From Kiritimatiellia bacterium (GTDB lineage: Bacteria > Verrucomicrobiota > Kiritimatiellia > UBA8416 > SLMC01), in contig SLMC01000299.1 of assembly GCA_007133745.1 (NCBI GenBank), positions 1 to 6,467 of the forward strand: a stretch of DNA of 6,467 nt, read 5' to 3'. Every line of letters starts with the position of its first letter. Position 1 is the stretch's first letter. The translations under genes and the position numbers were made by a program. The notes under the pieces are model-generated. The model was given only the letters and a program-made list of their open reading frames with translations. It was not told the origin of the DNA and did no database searches. Below, in pieces: positions 1 to 5,666 of this stretch.

Positions 1-75
1 CCGTTCCGCCAGCGCCGGATCCAAGGCGCGCCGCCGCCGCGCGATCTCGCGTCGTATGTCATTCTTGCTTGTCAT
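1..75 (-). CDS. 5-formyltetrahydrofolate cyclo-ligase, N-terminal fragment (cut by window edge)
   Basis: Only the first 25 codons are present, starting at the ATG at 75. The peptide begins MTSKNDIRREIARRRRALDP, which resembles the N-terminus of 5-formyl-THF cyclo-ligase (MTHFS/YgfA family). That family opens with a basic helix of the type K-x-x-L-R-R-E-x-x-x-R-R-R-A-L followed by a proline. The enzyme converts 5-formyltetrahydrofolate to 5,10-methenyltetrahydrofolate using ATP, in the cytoplasm. A GAGG ribosome-binding sequence lies 8 bases before the start. An ATG four bases further upstream opens a frame that stops after six codons, so it is not the start. The gene follows rarA on the same strand after about 112 bases. 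Its position downstream of a 6S RNA candidate agrees with the well-known ssrS-ygfA linkage. The catalytic part is outside the window, so the call rests on the N-terminus and context. Confidence 0.62.
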   Translation of the reverse strand, partial: MTSKNDIRREIARRRRALDPALAER

Positions 76-148
76 GCATCCCGCCTCATTGACCTTCACG
101 CTTGACATTCGTGTATCTGTTGGCCGTTTCCAGTTGTCTGGGCATAGA

Positions 149-190
149 GGTTTCAGGTTTCAGGTTTCAGGTTTCAGGTTTCAGGTTTCA
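149..190. repeat. Six tandem copies of a 7-base repeat (GGTTTCA / TGAAACC)
   Basis: Positions 149-190 are six perfect head-to-tail copies of GGTTTCA on the plus strand, TGAAACC on the minus strand. The first copy in the direction of transcription supplies the TGA stop codon of rarA (190-188). The remaining copies fill part of the spacer before the next gene. The last rarA codons (about 191-211) are also made of similar purine-rich GTGAAAAGTGAAG-type sequence. The gene end therefore appears to merge into the low-complexity tract. Function unknown. Slipped-strand copy-number change is likely, from general knowledge of perfect short repeats. Confidence 0.95.
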
Positions 191-1534
191 CACTTCACTT
201 TTCACTTTGCACGCCTGACCCGTCCGCCATCGGGTCAGCCGCTTGCGGATCACATCCTCGTAGCCCTGTCCGTCAGGTTCGTAATAGCGGCGCTGGAGCG
301 CGGCATAGTTCTGTTTCACATGATGATCGGCAAAATCGTGAGGATACAGGTACGGATCGTCGCCACGTTCGGCCGCATTGACGCTGCGTACGGGTTTGTT
401 GCGCAACGCGTGCGGCACATCGAGCACGCGCCCGCTTTCAACGTCGGCCATGGCGGCCTGGATCGCCTTGTAGGAGGCGTTGCTTTTCGGGGCGCTGGCC
501 AGATAGGTCGTCGCTTGCGCCAGCACGATCCGGGCCTCGGGCATGCCGACGAACTCCACGCCCCGCATGGCGGCGGTGGCCAAGGTCAAGCCGCGCGGGT
601 CCGCGTTCCCCACGTCCTCGGAGGCGAAGATGATCAGGCGACGGGCGACGAACCGCGGATCTTCGCCCGCCTTCAGCATTTTGGCCAGCCAGTACACGGC
701 CGCATCGGGATCGGAACCGCGCATGCTTTTGATAAAAGCGGAAATCGTGTCGTAGTGGCCTTCCTCGTCGCGATCGTACACCACGGCTTTTTTCTGCACG
801 GACTCCTCGATGACCGCGCGGGTTATATGAACCGCGGCGGCGGCGGCATGGCCGCCGTCCCCGCCGCTTAAGGCGGCCACTTCCAAGGCGTTCAGGGCGC
901 GGCGGGCGTCGCCTTCGCACACCGTCGCCAGGTATTCCGCAGCGTCCGGGTCGATGACGGTCCCGAGCGAGGTCAGTTCGGGGTCCTCTCGCAAAGCCCG
1001 TTCGATCAGCGCGCGTACGGCGCTTTCCGACAAAGCGCTCATTTCGAAGACCAGCGAGCGGGATGTCAGCGGGGTGTTAATGAAAAACGAGGGGTGATGG
1101 GTGGTGGCGCCGATCAGAGCGATGACGCCTTTTTCGACATCATGCAGCAGCACGTCCTGCTGCGCCTTGTTGAAACGGTGAATTTCGTCCACGAACAGGA
1201 TCGTGTCCGGGCCGCCGTTGTCCTTGCGATAGGCGGCTTGGCGCATGAGCCCGCGCAGAATCTCCACATTGGCCGTCACCCCGCTCGTGCGTTCGAAGGC
1301 GCGTCGGGTGACGCGGGCAATAACTTCGGCCAGGGAGGTCTTTCCGCAGCCGGGCGGACCGTAAAGAATGACGCTGCTCAGCCGATCCGCTTCGATGGCG
1401 CGACGCAAGAGCTTGCCGGGCGCGAGAATGGAGTCCTGCCCGACAATATCGTCCAGCGTTCGCGGCCGCATACGCGCGGCCAAAGGCTGCCGCCGGTCGC
1501 CCTCGCTCGGGCTGTCCTTCTGGAAAAGATCCAT
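188..1534 (-). CDS. rarA: Replication-associated recombination protein A (RarA/MgsA), AAA+ ATPase
   Basis: This 448-residue protein matches the clamp-loader-like AAA+ family RarA (MgsA in E. coli, WRNIP1/Mgs1 in eukaryotes). The family acts at stalled replication forks, usually as a tetramer, and associates with SSB. The N-terminus MDLFQKDSP then QPLAARMRPRTLDDIVGQ is typical and fixes the start at 1534. Walker A is GPPGCGKT at residues 59-66. Walker B is FVDEIH at about 114-119, followed by RFNKAQQD. Sensor 1 is IGATT at 141-145, and the SRS arginine-finger region is at 158-160. The sensor 2 segment EGDARRALN is at 207-215. The C-terminal tetramerisation part includes FASEDVGNADPRG (303-315) and YLASAPKSNASY (344-355). 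Length is normal for the family. The SD-like GGCGGGG lies 6 bases before the ATG and is also the 3' arm of the 6S candidate's closing stem. The last residues, CKVKSEV, are encoded by repeat-like sequence and are probably dispensable. Confidence 0.97.
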   Translation of the reverse strand: MDLFQKDSPSEGDRRQPLAARMRPRTLDDIVGQDSILAPGKLLRRAIEADRLSSVILYGPPGCGKTSLAEVIARVTRRAFERTSGVTANVEILRGLMRQAAYRKDNGGPDTILFVDEIHRFNKAQQDVLLHDVEKGVIALIGATTHHPSFFINTPLTSRSLVFEMSALSESAVRALIERALREDPELTSLGTVIDPDAAEYLATVCEGDARRALNALEVAALSGGDGGHAAAAAVHITRAVIEESVQKKAVVYDRDEEGHYDTISAFIKSMRGSDPDAAVYWLAKMLKAGEDPRFVARRLIIFASEDVGNADPRGLTLATAAMRGVEFVGMPEARIVLAQATTYLASAPKSNASYKAIQAAMADVESGRVLDVPHALRNKPVRSVNAAERGDDPYLYPHDFADHHVKQNYAALQRRYYEPDGQGYEDVIRKRLTRWRTGQACKVKSEV

Positions 1535-1710
1535 AAAAAACCCCGCCGTGCCGTAATAGCATGATCTCTGAGCCTCGCGAACGAGGTGGGTGCTTTATCC
1601 CGCAGTCGCCGATTCCCTGTAAAGGGCGTTCGGTTCAAACGGTATTCAAGCTCCCTATTGTTTTGTATTGGGTCAGAGATTTCTGCCTATTGGCGAACAC
1701 GGCAGGGTTT
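1535..1710 (-). ncRNA. ssrS: Candidate 6S RNA, about 176 nt
   Basis: 6S RNA binds the sigma70 RNA polymerase holoenzyme by imitating an open promoter. The minus-strand transcript of this region folds into the family's shape. Closing stem: 1710-1699 pairs with 1549-1538 (12 bp, one G-U), then a GUUC bulge (1698-1695), 1694-1692 with 1552-1550, 1691-1688 with 1558-1555, 1686-1684 with 1561-1559, 1680-1673 with 1571-1564 (8 bp), and possibly 1671-1670 with 1574-1573. Central bubble: about 1669-1652 on the 5' side, and on the 3' side a small hairpin CCUCG-UUCG-CGAGG (1586-1573). The hairpin and the 1671-1670 pairing share bases and may be alternatives. Terminal arm: 1651-1648 with 1595-1592, 1642-1640 with 1602-1600, 1633-1630 with 1612-1609, and CCCU-UUAC-AGGG (1626-1615). 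A U6 run (1540-1535) ends it. Size, architecture and neighbours (rarA, a ygfA-like gene) agree with 6S. I recognised it by folding by eye, not by a covariance search, and the exact 5' end is uncertain. Confidence 0.72.
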
Positions 1711-1897
1711 GCATTCCCAGTCGCTGTGCGTCTTTTATGAATGAATTTTCAAGCAGCCATATCTTCAAACAATTCGGACGCGCGCTTCGTCTCGCGCCTC
1801 CAAATCGCCATGCGGGTTCATTCAATATAAACCTGTCGGCCAACAGCATCAAGCCGCCGTAGAGACCAAACAGAACATTATGCAGATATCTCGCCAC
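1673..1897 (-). CDS. Doubtful small ORF, 74 codons, GTG start
   Basis: A GTG at 1897 has a clean GGAGG ribosome-binding sequence 8 bases upstream (1910-1906). It lies about 60 bases downstream of a strong promoter on the same strand. The predicted product starts ARYLHNVLFGLYGGLMLLAD after the initiator, a mildly hydrophobic stretch that could be one membrane helix. It continues as a basic, cysteine-containing tail that I cannot match to any family. Against it being a gene: from about 1807 to 1770 the frame runs through a strong RNA hairpin. Its last dozen codons overlap the 5' arm of the 6S candidate, and codon use is less GC-biased than in the neighbours. It may be a chance ORF in an RNA leader, a real small protein, or the start of a decayed gene. 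Confidence 0.2.
   Translation of the reverse strand: MARYLHNVLFGLYGGLMLLADRFILNEPAWRFGGARRSARPNCLKIWLLENSFIKDAQRLGMQTLPCSPIGRNL
1731..1831 (-). other. Unassigned structured segment: strong hairpin nested in an inverted repeat
   Basis: Arms 1807-1793 and 1784-1770 pair over 15 positions around an 8-base loop, with one G-G mismatch and two G-U pairs. On the plus strand those two G-U pairs would be A-C mismatches, so the structure favours a minus-strand RNA. Around it, an exact 8-base inverted repeat (TGAATGAA at 1738-1745, TTCATTCA at 1817-1824) can form an outer stem. That stem extends partly into the flanking A/T-rich bases. It lies downstream of the promoter at 1963-1991 and upstream of the 6S candidate. 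It could be the body of a leader, another small RNA or a small palindromic element. No U-run follows closely, so it is not a classic terminator. I do not recognise it. Confidence 0.45.
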
Positions 1898-1962
1898 GGG
1901 AGCAACCTCCAACCCGGACCTTGTTCGCACCGAATATTCAACTCAACTTCACTTAGAAACAA

Positions 1963-1991
1963 AAGATAGCAAAAGGCCGAAGACTTGTCAA
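1963..1991 (-). promoter_or_regulatory. Strong sigma70-type promoter
   Basis: On the minus strand a perfect -35 TTGACA (1991-1986) is followed after exactly 17 bases by TATCTT (1968-1963), a 4/6 match to the -10 consensus. The surrounding sequence is A/T-rich and lies just beyond the pheT stop codon. Transcription would start near 1955 and run leftwards through the unassigned region, the 6S candidate and possibly rarA. No equally good promoter is visible closer to the 6S 5' end. Confidence 0.7.
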
Positions 1992-2011
1992 GACATCCCG
2001 CGCGTTTTTTC

Positions 2012-4417
2012 CTATTCCCGGAAGTCGACACCGAGCGTTTGACGCAATGCGTTCTTGGCCGATTCGTGGCAGGCGTTGACCTCCTCGTCGGTCAGCGTTT
2101 TTTCGGAGGATCGGTAGGTCATGGAATAGGCCAGGCTTTTTCGGCCTTCCCCGATGTCCGGGCTGCGAAAGATGTCGAACAGCTCGATGCCGACGAGTAC
2201 ATCCGGCGCGTTGTTCAACAACGCGGCTTCGATTTGGCCATGGGTCGCGGATTCGTCGGCCACGACGGCCAAATCGCGAATGACGGCGGGATATACCGGC
2301 AAAGGCTTAAGTTCGGGCATGCGAAACGCCCGGACGACAAGCGGCTCCAGCGCGAATTCGGCGACGGCGACGGGACCGCGCATGCGCCATTCCGAACGCA
2401 AGGCGCGATTGAGCAGGCCCAGTCCGCCCAGTCGGTTCTTGCCGGCATAAACGGCCATGGCTGTGCCGGGTTCGAGAAACGGCTGTTTTTCCGGTTCGAA
2501 TCCAATAGAGTCCACATGCAAGGTTTTGGTCAAAGCCGTCACTATGCCCTTGAGGGCCAGGAACATGTCCGCCGAGCCTGGGCCGGCCTTGCCGCGCAGC
2601 GTTCGGCGTTCGACAGCGCCCATGAGTCCGAGCGCCAGCCTCGATTCCTCGCGTACGGAGCCATCCTCGGCACGCAGAAATACGCGTCCGATCTCGAAGA
2701 AAGCCGCATGATCCACCTGACGCGACAGGTTCCGGCCCAGCGTTTCGGCCATATGCGGAGTCAGCGCGTTGCGCAGAAAGCCCTGATCGGCGCTGACCGG
2801 ATTGGGCAGCGCGACGCGTCGATCCGCGTCGCCGGCGCCGAACAGATCCAGCAGCGCGGGCGATACGAAACTGTAGTTCATGATTTCGGACAGGCCAAGC
2901 CCGACCAGAGTCTGGCGGCAAAACGAAACGGCGCGAAACGGTTCATCCGAGGCGCCGGGCACAATGCGCGATACCGGCGCAGTCGCCGGCACCTTGTCCA
3001 GCCCGTGGATGCGGGCCGTTTCTTCAATCAAATCGGCTTCTTCCTCGATATCCAGCCGGAACGACGGCGCCGCGACAATGCATGCGTCCGCCGTTTTTTT
3101 CGCGACCGGGATTTCCAGGCTTTCGAGAATCGATGCAATCGTGTCGTTGCCGATGTCCATGCCTGTAACGGCGCGGACCCGGTCGTAGCGGCATGGGATG
3201 GAGCGGGCGGGCGTGTCGCCGGGAAACGCATCGATCACGCCCGGCGCCAGGCTCCCGCCGGCATGCTCGACCATAAGGGCGGCCGCCCTGCGGCTGGCCC
3301 ATTCGACGCCTGCCAGATCAATGCCGCGCTCGAAACGCCGGGACGCTTCCGTGCCCAGTCCCAGTCGCGAAGCCGTGGCCCGTATGCTGGCCGGATCGAA
3401 ACAGGCGCTTTCCAGCAGAACCTGTGTCGTTGCCGACCCGATTTCGCTGCCAGCCCCGCCCATAATGCCGGCAATCGCCACCGGCTGCTCGGCATCGGCG
3501 ATGACCAGCGTGTCCGGGGTCAGAGCCCGGTCCGCTTCGTCCAGCGTCCGCATGCGTTCGCCCGGCCGCGCGGTGCGCACGACGATCCTTCGCTCGCTCA
3601 ACCGGTCGGCATCGAATGCGTGCAGCGGCTGACCGCATTCCAGCAGCACATAGTTGGTGATATCCACGATGTTGTTGATGGCGCGTATTCCGCTCAGGGA
3701 CAAGCGGCGCCGCATCCAGAACGGACTGGGCCCCAGCGCGACACCGGTCAGCGCCCGAGCCGTATAGCGCGGGCAAAGGCGGGCGTCCTCGATCATGACG
3801 CCGGCCACCAGGTCGGTCACGGCCGGGCCGCTTTCGTTCAGCGCGATATCCGGCCGCCGCAGCGGCCGACCCAACAACGCGGCCACTTCGCGGGCCATGC
3901 CGATGACGGAAAGGCAATCGGGCCGGTTCCACGTCACTTCCAAATCCAATAGCGTTTCCGGGCCGCCCAGGATTTTGGCGAGCGGGGTTCCCGGCTCGGC
4001 GTCCGGCGGCAGAATCAGCACGCCCGAATGGTCGTCGGACAACCCCAGTTCGTCCTCCGCGCAGAGCATCCCGCGCGAGACCGTGTCGGCAAGGGTCGTC
4101 TCGCCGATCGCCGTGCCGTTCGGCAGTGTTGAGCCCGGCGGCGCGAACGCGATCTTGGCGCCGGCCACGGCATTGTCCGCGCCGCACACAACCGACAGGG
4201 TTTCGCGTCCGTCGGAAACTTGACAAAGCCGCAAGCGGTCGGCGCCGGGCAGCGGTTCGGCCGCGACAAGGGCGCCGACGATCAAGCCGTCGAACGTGCC
4301 GCCCACGGTCTCGATACCTTCGACTTCCGTTCCGGAAAACGTCAGCTTCTCCGCGAGTTCCTCGGCGGTCCACTCGAAATCGACATAATCCTTAAGCCAG
4401 CTTACCGGTAGTTTCAT
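2012..4417 (-). CDS. pheT: Phenylalanyl-tRNA synthetase beta subunit
   Basis: This 801-residue protein is the beta subunit of the cytoplasmic alpha2-beta2 PheRS, which charges tRNA-Phe and edits misactivated tyrosine. It begins MKLPVSWLKDYVDF, the usual start. The EMAP/OB tRNA-binding domain is at about 40-150 (VVCGADN, SRGMLCAEDELGL). The B3/B4 editing domain is at about 210-390, with NIVDITNYV (249-257), GQPLHAFD (262-269), AGIMGG (316-321) and LLESACFDP. H266, E336 and the T356-x-A358 pair sit where the known editing residues lie, so editing looks intact. The B5 domain is at about 405-480, the catalytic-like core at about 490-690, and the C-terminal FDX-ACB anticodon-binding domain at about 707-800 (PAVIRDLAVV, SMTYRSSEKTLTDEEV). 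It starts 5 bases after pheS with no strong ribosome-binding site, suggesting translational coupling. It ends in TAG. The frame stays open upstream into pheS, but that extension is not PheT-like. Confidence 0.98.
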   Translation of the reverse strand: MKLPVSWLKDYVDFEWTAEELAEKLTFSGTEVEGIETVGGTFDGLIVGALVAAEPLPGADRLRLCQVSDGRETLSVVCGADNAVAGAKIAFAPPGSTLPNGTAIGETTLADTVSRGMLCAEDELGLSDDHSGVLILPPDAEPGTPLAKILGGPETLLDLEVTWNRPDCLSVIGMAREVAALLGRPLRRPDIALNESGPAVTDLVAGVMIEDARLCPRYTARALTGVALGPSPFWMRRRLSLSGIRAINNIVDITNYVLLECGQPLHAFDADRLSERRIVVRTARPGERMRTLDEADRALTPDTLVIADAEQPVAIAGIMGGAGSEIGSATTQVLLESACFDPASIRATASRLGLGTEASRRFERGIDLAGVEWASRRAAALMVEHAGGSLAPGVIDAFPGDTPARSIPCRYDRVRAVTGMDIGNDTIASILESLEIPVAKKTADACIVAAPSFRLDIEEEADLIEETARIHGLDKVPATAPVSRIVPGASDEPFRAVSFCRQTLVGLGLSEIMNYSFVSPALLDLFGAGDADRRVALPNPVSADQGFLRNALTPHMAETLGRNLSRQVDHAAFFEIGRVFLRAEDGSVREESRLALGLMGAVERRTLRGKAGPGSADMFLALKGIVTALTKTLHVDSIGFEPEKQPFLEPGTAMAVYAGKNRLGGLGLLNRALRSEWRMRGPVAVAEFALEPLVVRAFRMPELKPLPVYPAVIRDLAVVADESATHGQIEAALLNNAPDVLVGIELFDIFRSPDIGEGRKSLAYSMTYRSSEKTLTDEEVNACHESAKNALRQTLGVDFRE

Positions 4418-4422
4418 AATCT

Positions 4423-5442
4423 TCAACCGAATTGCGCCAGGAAGCGCGCGTCGTTTTCGTACAAAGTCCGAATGTCCTGGATGCCGTACTTGACCATGGC
4501 GATACGTTCCACACCCATGCCCCAGGCGTAGCCCGAAACCGTCTCGGGATCGTATCCGACCTTCCGAAAGACGCGCGGATCCACCATGCCCGCGCCGGCA
4601 ATTTCGATCCAGCCGCTGAACTTGCAGACCCGGCAGCCCCGTCCGCCGCAGACATGGCAGGTGAAATCGCATTCGACACTGGGCTCGGTGAACGGAAAGA
4701 AATGGGGGCGAAACCGGACATCGGTGTGGGAGCCCATCATTTCGCGCGCGAAATAGGCCAGCAGACTTTTCAGGTCGGCCAACGATACAGGGCCGCGTTC
4801 GACATAAAGGCCCTCGATCTGGTGGAAATTGGCGCTGTGCGTAGCGTCGGTCGTATCGCGCCGATAGCAGCGGCCGGGCGTAACCACGCGCACGGGCGGC
4901 GCAACGCTTTCCATGACTCGGATTTGGACCGGGGACGTTTGCGTGCGCAAACAGGCGCCGGTATCCAGCCAGAACGTGTCCAGCGCATCCAAAGAAGGAT
5001 GATGGGCCGGGGTGTTGAGCGCTTCGAAGTTATGATAGCGCGTTTCGATATCGGGCCCCTCGGCAACCGTAAAGCCCAGCCGCGCGAAAATGCTCACGCA
5101 GTCTTCGATCACGCGCGATACGGGATGCGGCGTACCCGGTTCCCGCCAGGCGCCCGGCAGCGTGGGGTCGAAACCGAGCGGGGCGCCGGAGCCGGATTGA
5201 TCCAAGGCGCTTTTGCGTTGCCGCAACAGCGTATCGAGATTTTTTTTCAGCGCATTGGCTTCGCGCCCGACCTCGGCCCGCTCGGCCGGATCGACATCCT
5301 TCAGCCCTTTCATGACATCCTGCAGCAGCCCTTTACGGCCCAGATACCGGATGCGAACCGTTTCCAGCGCTTCGGCCGTTTTCGCCGACTCGGCTTCCGC
5401 CAAAGCTCGGCTTCGGATGTCGCTTATCTCTTTCGCATTCAT
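4423..5442 (-). CDS. pheS: Phenylalanyl-tRNA synthetase alpha subunit
   Basis: This 339-residue class II synthetase subunit carries the aminoacylation site of PheRS. An N-terminal coiled-coil arm (about 1-85, with IRYLGRKGLLQDVMKGLKD) precedes the catalytic core. Motif 1 is around HPVSRVIEDCVSIFARLGF (106-124). YHNFEALNTPAHHP is at 136-149. Motif 2 is FHQIEGLYV (206-214), followed by RFRPHFFPFTEPSVE (243-257). Motif 3 is GMGVERIAMVKYGIQDIR (308-325). Two CxxC pairs at 262-265 and 270-273 form the small Cys4 knuckle seen in many bacterial PheS proteins but absent in E. coli. The start at 5442 was chosen because MNAKEISDIRSRALAEAE fits the family. The frame is open further upstream, to a GTG at 5544, but that part is simple repeat sequence. 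No good SD is visible before this start. A four-codon mini-ORF (ATG at 5449) ends in a TGA overlapping the start codon. Confidence 0.98.
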   Translation of the reverse strand: MNAKEISDIRSRALAEAESAKTAEALETVRIRYLGRKGLLQDVMKGLKDVDPAERAEVGREANALKKNLDTLLRQRKSALDQSGSGAPLGFDPTLPGAWREPGTPHPVSRVIEDCVSIFARLGFTVAEGPDIETRYHNFEALNTPAHHPSLDALDTFWLDTGACLRTQTSPVQIRVMESVAPPVRVVTPGRCYRRDTTDATHSANFHQIEGLYVERGPVSLADLKSLLAYFAREMMGSHTDVRFRPHFFPFTEPSVECDFTCHVCGGRGCRVCKFSGWIEIAGAGMVDPRVFRKVGYDPETVSGYAWGMGVERIAMVKYGIQDIRTLYENDARFLAQFG

Positions 5443-5450
5443 ATCGGCAT

Positions 5451-5473
5451 AAAACAAGGCGGGCTTCGCCCGC
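5451..5473 (-). terminator. Attenuator-like hairpin directly before pheS
   Basis: On the minus strand GCGGGC (5473-5468) and GCCCGC (5464-5459) form a perfect 6-bp GC stem with a GAA loop. CUUGUUUU (5458-5451) follows. This has the form of a short rho-independent terminator and ends about 9 bases before the pheS ATG. pheST operons in some bacteria are controlled by attenuation, which makes the position suggestive. No phenylalanine-rich leader peptide and no T-box consensus is visible, so a control mechanism is inference. Confidence 0.4.
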
Positions 5474-5482
5474 AACCCAAGT

Positions 5483-5548
5483 GTGTGGGTATGTGGGTTT
5501 GGGAGTGTGTGAGTTTTCACCCACACACTCACGTACTCACGCACTCAC
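5483..5548. repeat. Opposed 8-base repeat arrays forming a 12-bp hairpin in the pheS leader
   Basis: On the plus strand four degenerate 8-base units run GTGTGGGT, ATGTGGGT, TTGGGAGT, GTGTGAGT (5483-5514). After TTTC (5515-5518) come units of the opposite orientation: ACACTCAC (5525-5532), GTACTCAC (5533-5540) and GCACTCAC (5541-5548). The inner units pair exactly: 5530-5519 with 5514-5503 gives a 12-bp stem closed by a GAAA tetraloop in the minus-strand RNA. The element lies between the rplT terminator and pheS, so it would be in the pheST leader if transcribed. Its function is unknown. It may be a neutral expanded repeat. Confidence 0.85.
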
Positions 5549-5607
5549 AAACAAGTACGCTTCCTATTTCTTGTTTTTTTTCGGCAGGACAGCGTGATTA
5601 AGGCACT

Positions 5608-5636
5608 AAAAAGGCCATCGTCGACGATGGCCTTTT
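5608..5636 (-). terminator. Rho-independent terminator after rplT
   Basis: Bases 5609-5636 form a perfect 28-base palindrome centred on GTCGAC. The minus-strand RNA makes a stem of about 12 bp (AAAAGGCCAUCG paired with its complement) with a UCGA loop, and ends in U5. It lies about 30 bases beyond the rplT stop, so it should separate infC-rpmI-rplT from pheST. The plus strand also has a T-run (TTTTCTT), so the element could act in both directions, though no plus-strand gene is seen. Confidence 0.9.
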
Positions 5637-5666
5637 CTTCGCTCTGTTGGCATCGCTATGGACGGT

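Noticed and set aside
149..190. CRISPR array
   Set aside because: The 7-base units are directly adjacent with no spacers.
56..871. 271-codon open frame on the plus strand, antisense to the rarA 3' half
   Set aside because: RarA is certain on the other strand. The plus-strand peptide contains translated heptamer repeat and no domain.
1668..1862. 64-codon plus-strand ORF
   Set aside because: No ribosome-binding site or family match, and it overlaps the 6S 5' arm and the structured segment on the other strand.
1535..1955. tmRNA or RNase P RNA in the pheT-rarA gap
   Set aside because: No T-arm and CCA end or tag frame for tmRNA, and none of the conserved RNase P segments are present. The size and rod shape of the 3' part fit 6S better.
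1985..3952. 655-codon open frame on the plus strand, antisense to pheT
   Set aside because: The opposite strand encodes a full, motif-complete PheT. The antisense product is low-complexity and unlike any family. Long antisense frames are expected from GC-rich codon use.
4418..4672. Longer PheT with an 85-residue N-terminal extension
   Set aside because: The extension overlaps pheS in another frame and is not PheT-like. MKLPVSWLKDYV is the normal family start.
5443..5544. Longer PheS starting at GTG 5544
   Set aside because: The extra 34 residues are translated octamer repeat (THTLPNPHTHTLG). The family N-terminus begins at MNAKEI.
4432..5601. 389-codon open frame on the plus strand, antisense to pheS
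   Set aside because: Shadow of pheS. It runs through the repeat array and has no recognisable domain.
5443..5607. T-box leader for pheST
   Set aside because: No AGGGUGG-type T-box sequence and no specifier-loop arrangement. The region is mostly octamer repeats.
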